NCBI RefSeq assembly: GCF_015706575.1
Contig: NW_024037074.1
Location: 30,741,334-30,805,333, forward strand
DNA length: 64,000 nucleotides
Direction of reading: 5' to 3'
DNA from: Patiria miniata
Taxonomy: Eukaryota > Echinodermata > Asteroidea > Valvatida > Asterinidae
A program made the translations under genes and the position numbers. Positions within the stretch are counted from its first letter, which is position 1. The number at the start of each line of letters is the position of its first letter. The notes below the pieces were generated by a model that had not been told where the DNA came from, did not search any database, and saw only the letters and a list, made by a program, of their open reading frames with translations. This document shows, piece after piece, positions 23,601-35,600 of the stretch.

Positions 23601-26600
23601 TGGACAAATCAAAATATAATTTGACACGTGCTGTATAAAGCTGTAAAAAAAGAAAGAGGTGCTTCATAGGGTTCCGGTTTTGTTTTTTGTTTTTTGGGGT
23701 TTTTTTTTTGGACACCCTGTTTAATACTTCGGCATAAAATTTCCAACAGATCAACTGGAATCGGAAATCCGCAAGCTCCAGCTGGAGAATGAATCTCTGA
23801 AGCGACAGATAGACCATCTGAACAGCCAAGCGCTACTGGCTGACAACGCCAAGAAACGATCAGAAGATAAAATACGTAAGACCATTCGCTTTCAGCTCGC
23901 ACCCATCACTTACACCTTATAGTCACTAGTTTGTCTACTTCATATTGAAAACTGATCTTTTCTGTGAACGTGAGTCACATATCACCAGAGGCCAAGTTCA
24001 CGGAGTAGACTGGTTCCCGCTCCCATAATATGGGGACCGGTAGTGAGTTCCCATTTAAAGCCATTGATTGGATCGTCTGAGCGCGTGCGCATTATGATTT
24101 TTCCCCACAAATGGCATTCAAAACCTTTCTTTTTCATTGTCTGAGAAGTTACTTATAGTCATTTGTTAAATTGGTATTCTTGGTACTTGGTACTTGGTTG
24201 GTTCTTCTCCTAAGGACTTCCACAAGGGAGTATAACTAGGAGGCCAGAAACACCGGGGCAAACCGCTTCTCTTAGCGATAAGTGGTACTGGGTTCTTTTA
24301 CTTGCGTTAGGCCTTATACAGCACAGGGGACCTCCGGCTTAAAGTCCCATCCGAAGGACGAAGCAATAATGGTTAAGTGCCTTGCTTAAGGGCACAAGTG
24401 TCCGGGCCTGGGCTCGAACCCACGCCACTGTTGCCTCTGAAACACCAGAGCATGAGTCCGGTGCTCTTAAAGGTATAGTCCATCATTTGTAATTTGTGCA
24501 TTTTGTTCGTTTGAAGCAACAAATGTGCTTAAAATCTAAAGAAGGGTGCTGAACAACTAACCTGATGAAGTTTCAGCTTAGCTTCAATTGTATATTTCAA
24601 GAAAACCAACATTCTAGGACCTCGATTTCAAATCAAAAGTTGCTGAATCATGTTTTGAATTGGGCCTGAATTCAGCGTCCTAGACACGTTCTCACTGAGC
24701 TGATTGCAGCTACGCGATGTCGCGTACCGATCTGACGAATAATAGCAACCGCGCGCACGTGTGCATCGTGTCAACGCTTGCGCGCCCTTCGCCGAATAAA
24801 AAAACGAACTACTAACGGAAATTTCCAACGGTGCTTCTTAAGACGCACCGTTGGAAAGGCCTTCTTTCGTTGATTTCTGCAAAATGACAGCTTGCCAGAA
24901 AGAATAATTTTACAGGGAGTTTAATCCCCTTACTATCTTTCAACCAAGTACGTTTTTAAACAATAATTGTGCCAGTTACTTTTTGGATAGTTGCAAATGA
25001 TGGACTATCAGGCCTTGAATTTGGGAATTTTTAGGGCAAGGCCACTTTGGCCTTGAATGAAACAAAATTATAGAGGGCACCAAGGCCAGTAGGGAGGGCA
25101 CCAATGCCAAACTAAATATCTGCAGAAGGGGCACAGAGGCCGACAAAAAAAAATGCGAATTTATATCGGCGATTATGTAGTTTAGGGCCCCTCTTTAGTT
25201 TCGATCAAATTTGAGTCAAAGGTGTTGTTATCATTCAAAAAATTACTTTTCAACCTAAAGCAGACTTCTCTCAGCTTAAATGACACCTATTTTGTAATTT
25301 TGAACAATTTTGGGGGGATAGAAATTACGTTTTTTGGAAGCGGTTTTGTGGTTGGTGACATGCGATCGCCATCTCTGAAGTATTTTCATGTTGCGTTTTG
25401 TCGTTGTCATGACCTACCTGCATGTTCTTAATGTGGATTAAAAGTTGATTTTGTTCTCTTAGGGAATCGGGCCCATAATTAATACACGATTGCCATTTCC
25501 CCGTTTGACAATCGAAACCATGTGCACGCGTGTTTTGACTATGCCCCGAGCTCGTTTGCCTCGTACACGAACATCAATGCGTTCTGTACTGCGCATGCAA
25601 GCACTGAGAAAAAGAAAGTCGGTTGACTGCACGTAAGATCTGCCGTACGTACTCCTGCTGGTATGTGTGTGTACGAATACAGACATATATTTTTGCAGCG
25701 GGAGTGTCGCTACTTGAAGTATCGGCGCATACAGGAACTGGAGATTCATGCAGTTGTGTACGTGTGTGTACATCGTACAAATGTACATGAATGCAGTGGG
25801 GATCGGAATCGCAGGTGTTTGGCCACGGCCGTACTGTGATTGATTCAGCGAGATTTTGAGACAACTGATCGGGCTGGCATGGCATCGAAATACATTGTCA
25901 ATGTGTGGAAAACAACTGAAATCAAGGATTGTAGTGGTTTTAATAGGCTGATAGATGTTTTTGCAGAAAGGGCACGACGGCCAAGGTAAATATGGGGCAA
26001 GGCAAAACTGGCCGTGAAGAAGGGGATTTTTTGTGGGGCACCTCGGCCAGTAAGAAGGCAACGACGGCACTGGCCGTCGTGGCCGTCGTTCAATTCAAGC
26101 CCTGGACTATGGCTTTAACCGCTAGGCCATGACACTCCACTAAATATATACTGTATACCCGATGCCATATTCTGGAACCCGTTACTGACATCAGCGGTCG
26201 GGTACTATGGTACCCAGTTTCGGTGCACAGCAATAGTTCCATCTTTGCTGTACATCAAGTTTGTTTGAAAAAAAAGTTAAGTCTGAATATTTAACCTCCC
26301 TCAGATAAATTTTAAAGGTTGATTTGACTGAAAGAGTGAATTTGACTGAAAGAGTGATTTTTTTTATACTAAATTTTGTAGCCGTAATAAAACAAACTGT
26401 TATGAGTCTCATGTTGATGTGTTTGTGCCATATTCTCGTCGTTTATTTCAATCACTCATGTTCCTTTTAATTTCTCTCTTTAACTTTGCCAAACTGTGTA
26501 GTATTAGGTAAGTTTCTGTTAGCTCAATTTCCATTTTCCTTTCTTGAATGTTTCTTGATGTGTGTTGTGAGAATTGTTCATACCATGGATTGTTTTTAAT

Positions 26601-29600
26601 TTCTAGTAAATGCATCAGAGTAATGCATAGGCCTACAGTGGGTTTAAAAGTAGGTTTGTTAATAACTTCAAGAATGACAAACCAAATGTACAAAAATAAA
26701 ATGTGGAAAAGCAAATTTGGGGGCTATTTTTTTATGCATATTATTCAAAAACTCATTGTGGGCCTTATTATTTCATCTCAAATTGAATCCATCGTAATGT
26801 TGTCTGTTGTTTAATCACCTCTCTGCTATTTCGTGTGCTTTGTGTGGCTCTTTTGCTTTTGTTTTTATCTTTTAACTGTCAAAAGTTAGAAGTTGAAATA
26901 ATGAATGGTATGATCTTGTTTTTTGGTCATGTGTTATGTACAAGGTGGTGTGAGTAGCACGTTTTCAATAAAATTTGTCAAAACTTGACATGTTTATCAT
27001 TTCCTCTTTCTTACTGGTTTTTTTTTCCAATCGAACACAACCAGCTGAAAATTTCAGTTGGAGCGAGTTCAACTGGTTTCCATTGGTTTCAACTGGTACA
27101 CGTTTATATAAACTGAAACTGGATGACTGGTTTTGAAGTGGTTTAACTGTTTTTGAACTGGTTTTGAAATGGTATAACTGGTTTTGAGCCAGTTAAACCA
27201 GTTCAAACTCTGTTAAACCAGTTCAAAACTTGTCACCAATTTCCACTTGAACTGGTTTCAACGGGAATTTTCACCTGGGCATAACGGGATCAGCGGTTGT
27301 TGGCTATTTCAACTACCTGCCGCCTCTTTGCAAAAGAGGGGATCAGGTTTGAAATAGTCAGCACCCGGGTACCAGAAGTTGAATATTGCACTACTGTCCC
27401 TGAAACCATGCTGGAAGCGGTGTACTGGACTTTCCGTCTTTATCATGAGGTTAACAACATGTTTTTTTTGGTATTATTTCATCTGGAATTGCAGGAATTT
27501 TGGAGAAGGAAGCACATGAGATGCAGGCAGAGCTGACCAAGCAGAAGTGAGTTTATTCATTGGAATGGAATGCAATTAAGACTTGAGTAATTTTTATTAT
27601 TAAGGGAATAAATGTGTGTTTGGGAGATATTAAGACCGGTTGGAGTCTGGATGGGTGATAATTACCCGAGGCGAAGCCGAGGGTAATTATCAGCACTCCA
27701 GACTCCAACCGGTCTTAAACAGAGTGTTTAATACCGACCAAGCACATATTTATTCGCATTCAGAAATACCTTTTTGGGACAAAAAATAATCTTTTCGGTC
27801 CAAAAACCAAAACAAGTCAAAACCTAGACGTTGCCAACCATTTTGTTTAACAATTTTACTGCATGTTTTATGAAACACCCCTCTGACTCTAGTATGGAAT
27901 GTCCCTCTACAACTCCTTACCTTATAAGGAGATTAACGCGCAAGTCGCGCGTACTGCGCAATGTCGCGCAGAATGCACCTTGGGCATTGCATTGTGAATT
28001 TAGGACCATAAAATACTGACTCACTCGTAGTATTGCGCATTCCTACGTGAGGATTGTGAACGTTTAACCAATAAAACGGATAGAGGCACTGGATTTTTAG
28101 GAGTCCAAATTTCATGTGACACTGGAAAAGTGTTTAAGACCAGCTAGCCATGTCTTTATCATTGGCTTAAGACCAGCCACGTGACGGGCTCTCGACCAAT
28201 AGGAATGCGTAAACGGTCTTACGTATTTATGAATTATTATTCATCACTTGGCATTTGTGACTCGTCTGGATTCTGCAGAACAAGAGCTTTCTAATGGTAT
28301 ATACATATAAGGGTGCTGAGTTGAGTAACAGAAATATAAATTGCCAACTAAATTGACATTGCACAAGTTATTTAAAAAATAATACCATTTCAAATATCAT
28401 GCTGTTGTATTCCAGTATAAATGAACAGTCAGCTAGTAAAATGGGATGAAAAGAGGTTTTAAAGACGTTTGATTGATCAAATACAACGGGGAAAAGTTGA
28501 ACAGGACTTAAAAATGGAGGTTCACCAGAAAACGAAAGTTGACCGTCCCTTCAATTTTGGCTTTGCCCCACTGTACCGCAAATGGCAATTTCTGACTTTG
28601 TGCTCATTTTGGAGTGACATAACTTGTTTGGTTGGGTATGCCCATGGAAGTCTTCCAAATTTTTTCCTGGGATTCCTTGGCAGAAGATGGAAGAAGGAAA
28701 TTACAGTTTATTCCAGATGGGAGGAAAACCCCCAGAATGACATTCTAGAAAAACCCATGGAATCAGGTAGGGACCGAAAACCCAGTCCACATGTCATCCT
28801 GGGCAGCACTTTACTAAAGGAACCACCCAGATCTTCTTTGAGGCTCTCTTAAACAAAGAATCTCTGGCGCATCTTTCAGGCGCAGGCAGTCCCCGACTCC
28901 AGATGGAGAGTCCACCCTGAGGTCCCAGCTCTTGGAGCGCAGCCACACTATCAACCAGCTCCAGGCCGAGATAGCCACCAAGAACATCGCCCTGGAGTCC
29001 ATGAGGCAGGGACTGGATGCTCGGGTGGACAGCAAGAACCAGGAGATCAGTGAGCTGATGAGAGAGAAGGAGGAGCTGAATGAGACAAGGAGGAGACTGG
29101 AGCAGGAGAAACTAGTCCTGGAGATCAAGGTGAGTTGGGTCTTAACAGACTATTCGTCTTAGATATCGGGAAGCATTGGGTCAAACTAGGATGAGACTGG
29201 AACAGGAGAAACTAGCCCTTGAGAGAAGAAACTCTTAACTAGTTAAAACCAGTTTTGTAACCAGCCCTCGCTGTTTATACCAGTTGGGGCCAATTTCACG
29301 GCGCTGCTAAGCACAAAAATTTGCTTAGCACAAAAAAAGTCTGGCTTATAAAAGCAGGTTACCAGCCAAAACTCCATGTGATGTATATTGCTCTTGAGTA
29401 GTATTGAGCTGTTGTTTGCTATAGCATGAAAATCACATGGAGTTTTGGATGGTTAACTGCTTTTATAAGCCAGACTTTTTTGTGCTAAGCAATTTTATTT
29501 TGCTTAGCAGTGCCGTGAAATTGGGCCCTGGTTGATAAGCAGAGGTCAGTGATAACCCTTGAGAAAAGAAACTCTTTACTAGTTTAAACCATTTTTGTAT

Positions 29601-32600
29601 CCAGCCCTCTTTTACTTATTAGGTTGATAAGCAGAGGTCAGTGAAAGATAAGCCTTGAGAGAAGAAACTCTTAACTAGTTTAAACCAGTTTTGTAACCTG
29701 CCCTCTTTTACTTACCAGGTTGATGAGCAATGGTCAGTGATACATACACCTTGAGAGAAGAAACTCTTAACTAGTTTAAACCAGTTTTGTAACCAGCCCT
29801 CTTGTCCTTACCAGGTTTATAAGCAGGAGTCAGTGATAGATCAGCTTCGAGAGAAGAAACTCTTAACTAGTTAAACTAGTTTTGTAACTAGCCCTCACTG
29901 TTCTTACCAGGTTGATGAGCATGAGTCAGTGATAGATCAGCTTCGAGAGAAGAAACTCTTAACTACATTAAACCAGTTTTGTCTTTGACCCTACCAGGTT
30001 GATGAGCAGAAGTCAGTGATAAACCTGTTGCGAGAGGAGAAGCCTCGTATAATGGAAGACAAGGATACCAAGATTGCGGAGCTTCACGCTGAGTTCATCC
30101 AAGCCGATCGAAATGCAAAGAAACTGGAAAATGACCTTATGAACATGCAGGTAATATTTTAAGATCAAGGTCAATATATTTAAGTTTACTCCCAGGCAGT
30201 TATTGAAAGTCCAATATGTTTTCAATGTGGTCTCATCTTTGTAAAGATGTTACATTTAAGGCATAGAAGAGAAGTTGGTAGTTCCACATATAAATGTTGA
30301 GTCCGATATAACTTTTATTCTTTAGGAAAAATTGTTTGAGAAAGATAGCGAGCTGGTTTGTCTCCGTCTCCAACAAACCACCGAGCTTGAGAGTGCCCAA
30401 GAGGGCACCCTCAAACAGGTGAAGGACCTTCAGAGTCTCATCCTGAAGAAGGAGAGCGAGCTGGCCGACCTCCGGCAAGAGCTCCAGGCCAAGAGTAAAG
30501 ACTTCCGGGAGCTCCTCCAAGCCAAGACCCGACAGGACTTAGAGCTGGAGCACATCCGGGATGAGCACGCCCACCGAGTGGAGCAGCTGACCAACGCGAA
30601 CAAGCGCCAGGAGGAGGAGATCGTAGCTCTGCGGGAGGAGCTCAACAACCTCAGGGATCAGCTCCGGAGGTTGCGGGAGAGCCAGGACTCGGACGCCGAG
30701 AACCTGAAGGAGAAACTCAGCGAGACGGCCAGGGAGACGGCTCGGCTGAAGGAGAGCCGGGAACGTGAGGTGACGGACCTCCAGGCAGAGCTGACGAGGA
30801 AGGAGTCTGAGATTCAGAAGCTCCTGTCGCAGAAGGGGTCAGAAGTGGAGGGCTTGGAGGAGCAACTTGGAGACATGTCCAAGGAGCTGTCTCGCTACCG
30901 AGACAACAAGGAGAAAGAGGTGATGGACTTGAGGAATGAGCTGACCAGGAGGGAGGCGGAGCTTGTCAAACAGATTGAGAAGAAGGAAGGCATCATCATG
31001 GCATTAGAGGAGGAACTGGATGATGAAAAACACAGGAAGCCAAGACTCATGAAGGTAGGGCATCTTGATCTATATTCCCAGAAATTCAGGCCCAGATTAT
31101 TCAGACAATGTCTTGCCAAAGAGCAACTGCTCTAATGAGGCTTTAAACTCCCAAATGCAAGACTCCCAGTTCCATCATGTTTTCTGATCTTAGAAAGATT
31201 AACCTCTAGGTGGTCAGGCTAGATGTGAGGCTTGAGGAAGGCCTGATGGCAAAACACATGTGAAGTCTTGTTTATATTCCATTAAAGGCACATACAGGAC
31301 CATGTACATTTATCCCAAAAGTGACCTACCAAATTATTATCAAAAAGTTACTTGGATTATAGATGAAATACTGGTACAAAACACCGTGTGGAATTATTCT
31401 GTCTGGCTTGCTGTCATTTAGAAGAAATCAAGAAATGTAGGTGATTTTAATACAGAAACTTACAGAAAAACTATAATGAAATGATGTTTTGGAAATTTTT
31501 CAGCAATCTATGAACGCAGTGGAGGAAGAGCTAGCCTCAGTCAAGGGTGAGCTGCAACGGGTCAATGGAATGATCGACATCAAACAGACGCAGATTGACG
31601 AGCAGAACAGCCGAGTCAGGGATCTGGAAGCAAAGGTCAGCCAAGACAAAAAAATGTACCATTGTTGCTTGAGTGTTGAAACATTTGATCACCTTATTGC
31701 ATGTGTGCACAAGTTCTGTCAATTTTGATGACTATAATAATCGACCAAAGGATTTGGAGGAAAAAAAATGAAAATTTTGTTCAGTTATTTTCTGTTTAAT
31801 ACTTACATTGTACCCATTCTGTCTTTCCCGTGTTCACAACATTTAATGCCTTGTTTAAAGGGAATATACATCATTTGCTTTTGCTGTAATTTTCAGAAAT
31901 GGATGGAATTGGGGGGTTGGAAATATGTAGCAAATATAGTTACACTGACTTTTTTGAGGTTTTGGGTTCGAAAATGCTATAAAAACCAAAAAAAACAATC
32001 ATTTTCCTGTAGTCTGGTTCCCTGACTCCATATAAGAAGAAACAGAGCAGTTTACATACATTGGGGAATTGTAAGGTCAGGGAACCAGTCTAGCTGGCTC
32101 GTACGCGTTCATAGGTTTGTAATCGATTGAAAACAAGTGCGATGGTCAATTGGGGCCAGTATTTGAAAAAAAGCCAGTTTTTTCCAACGCTGATCGGCCG
32201 ATCAGCGTTGGAAATTGATACAAAAATACAACTTTTCTTGAAAATGACAGTATACCAGGTGCCATGATTTCACAGGATGCTTTACACTGTCATTCACTAA
32301 CAGTCCAGCAAGGTATTTCAAAATGATTTGGTAGTTTTATTTTTTGATGTTTGCAAATGTTGTATTTTCCCTTTAATGCTAATAGTGGGGCATATAGGGG
32401 AAATATTTGTGGGAATTGTGCCTTTGATGATACAAGCATGACATTTGGCACACAGAGTATGTCATGAGAAAGGGCCATCGCAGATTTGTCCTTTGAAAAA
32501 ATATAGGTAATGAATGAAAGGTTTGCGGAAACACCATGTGGGAATAATTTCTCAAACTAAGAGAATGGTTCTTGAAAGAACCAGAGGTATAAACTCTGGG

Positions 32601-35600
32601 AGTTATTTCCACATTGTGTTTCTGCAAACCTTTCATTCATTAGTATCTCCACCATGCAAAGAATCAAATCTTACTTAAAATATAGGTAGAATTACAAGCA
32701 ATTTTCAAATTGTTCAAAATAGCTTCCATTGCTTGTTATTCCACCTGTATTTCTTCAAAGGACAAATCTGCAATGGCCCCATAGCCAAATATCTTTCTCA
32801 TGACATACTGTGTGCCAAATTCCATACTTGTTTCATCAAAGGCCCAATCCCATCACCTATATGCCGTAACATGCGCACTTAACATACGCTGTAAAGATTT
32901 CTTTATTTTTAATTTTTTTTTTAATCTGTTTATCTCTTGATTTACTTTAAACCCATGCACATCATCTGCAACTTGCACTTTTTAAAAGACACATTTTTCT
33001 TCACTAAAACACTCCACAAGAAGCCAGTGTTCTCTAAGGTTTGACAACCGAACATCACTTAACCCAAACAGTGCTGAATCCTCAAATTTTAAAATGATTT
33101 TTTTTCCACATATTCTAGGGAGTGTGAGAGAATATATCTTTATCATGCTGCCACCATTTCAGTCATGTTCCCTGTGTCCAAAAACAGTACTGAACAACGT
33201 TTTTTTTTTTTTTTGCAAAAAGGAACCAGACTATTTTTCCTTCCAGCTTTGCTTTGGTTATGTTGATTTGAATGGAAAAAATCAAGATGGCCGCAACATG
33301 ATAATGGTCTATGGGGCTCAAAGTCTGCTTTATTCATTGGTATTAAAATCTCAAGGCTTGATTTTGAGGCTTTATTCTCATTGATCAATCCTGCTTTGTC
33401 TTTCTGTTTCGTAGAAAGAGGAACTTCAAAGAGACAAGACAGATATGAGACGAAAACTTGAGGCTGAACTTGATGAAAAGTGAGTCTTTTACACATATGT
33501 ATAGTCATTTCAATCCCTTTCCTTACGGGAGAATATGAAATTAAAGGTAGCGTCCATCATTTGTAATTTGTGCATTATGATCGTTTGAAGCATCAAAAGT
33601 GCTCAAAATCTAAGAAGGGTACTGAACTACTAACCTGATGAAGCTTCAGCTCAGTGAATGCTGTATATTCCGAGAAAACAACATTCTAGGATCTCTATTT
33701 CAAATCAAAAGTTGCCGAGTCATGTTTTGAATTGGGCCAGAGTTCAATGTCTGAGACATGTTCTCACTCAGCCGATTGCAGCTACGTGATGTTGCGTACT
33801 GAACCGCCGAATTATAGCAACCGCGTGCATGTATGCGTTATGTCAACGCTTGCGCGCTTCGCCAAATAAAAAAAACGAACTACTAATGGACATTTCCAAT
33901 GATACGTTTAAACCAAGTAATCTTTTCAACAATAATTACGTCAGTTACTTTTTGGATAGCTGCAAATGATAGACTTTACCTTTAACTAGGTAATTCAAAG
34001 TTAAGGGTGAGTGTGGCCAAGTGGTAAAAGGACTCATGATCAGAGGGTCAGGGGTTGGAGTCCAGCTACTGGCCATGCGTTGTGTCCTTGGGCAAGCCAC
34101 TTCATCCTCACTTGCCTCTCTCCACCCAGGAGTATAAATGGGTACCGGCATTAGCTGGGGAGTAGCCTGCGATGGACTGGTATCCCATCCAGGGGGAATA
34201 GAGATATTCTGAGTCATTTCATGCTAGGGAAACTGGAGATAAATGCCGGCCTGATGGGCCATGTTGGCTCGTGACAGAGTTTACTTTACTCAAGGTTTAC
34301 CTTGTTGTTTTATAAAGTTCTACGGGATTTGACGGAGTACCTCAAGGTTCCACCTTGAGGTACCGCTTGTTTAACCCTAACCTTCCCAAGTCCTCCAAAA
34401 TCCTCTTTGCAAAATGGAGGATTTTGCAGGATTGAGGCTATATATGGCAAAAATGTGTGGCTGAGTTTTGGAGGATGCACTGTGTCGAGGTCTTGGGCCG
34501 GACTTTGTGTTGTTTATGCTCAGCCGTACATACATTTAGGCCTAGATTATACTTGAAATCCTACGCACTGCTCCAGGATGTCACTGGCTCTGTCTCGACA
34601 TATTGACAGTGATTGCTGGAGGAGTTTGCAGGATGGAGCCAGTGGTCACCCGTCCAAGGACCACTTTCAAGAAATAACAGAGCATTTTGCAGGATTGAGG
34701 CTATATGCAATTTTTACATGGAGGCAGTTGGAGGATTTTGCAGGACAGAGATTTTATCATAGCAAAAATGCTTAGGGAGTTAGGGTTAATGTCTCATTCT
34801 TCTCTTTAGATATAGAGAAATAAGTAAGATCAATTCTTAAAAAATGCAGTCATTGAGTGAGTGTTATACTAAATGTTTAGAATGATCTTCTTTTACCTTC
34901 CGCAGTAAATGTAGAGACCTATGGACGCCGTGCACAAATAGAATGGTGCTTTCTGACCATTTGTAAAAAAATTTCCTTTTCCTGTACTTTGCTTTTATTC
35001 CTCTTCTAGCATGGACACCATCAGAGACTTGAACCGGAGAATCGATCAACATAAAACGGAAGTGGAACTCATGAAAGAGAAGTGTAAAGCCCTGGAAGGC
35101 CAGGTAGGTTGGCCAGCATTGTCCCGTTCATTTTATCACCGATGATCGTCTGTGTTTCAAGATCACTGCGCGACCTGCTGCTCGCAAATGAGATCGCCTC
35201 TAGCAAACGCTGATGTTTCTAAGCATGTTCTTAGAACATGCTCTAGATTTCAGACAACTTCAGAGACAAATTCAGGTTTTGTAAAAAAAAAATTCCAAAG
35301 CATTTCACCCAATGGATACTCTGCATTGCTCCATGCTAAGTTATGGAATAATTACGTCACACAGTTTGAATTATTTAAAACATAAAAGCCTTTTGTAGAA
35401 GGTTGCAGATGTCCAAAATTGGGGGAAGTTTATTTTGTTGGGGGGGGGGGGCTTGTTAAAATGAAACATAAAATTTGGAAATTTATCAGAATAAAACAAT
35501 TGAAAATATTGAAAGCATGAAATATCTTTAGAGAGAGTCCCATCTTATTAACTAGTTTGCGCCAGATGACATGTACCGTATATACGCAACGTTTTTTTGC

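Larger units (their letters stand above)
24195..26140 (-). mobile_element. tRNA-derived SINE (family A), split by nested transposons
   Basis: Body at about 24195-24480, head remainder at 26115-26140. Read on the minus strand and skipping the insertion, the head is CATGGCCTAGCGGTTAAGAG, then CACCGGACTCATGCTCTGGTG, then the B box GGGTTCGAGCCC, a Leu/Ser-tRNA-like start. The body has the widespread SINE motif AAGCAAGGCACTTAACC and ends with GGTTTGCCCCGGTGTTTCTGG. A plus-strand copy of the same body lies at 61645-61945. Confidence 0.75.

Noticed and set aside
25459-26070. 203-codon minus-strand frame as a transposase
   Set aside because: It lies within the hAT-like element, but the translation has no zinc finger, acidic triad context or hAT dimerisation motif.
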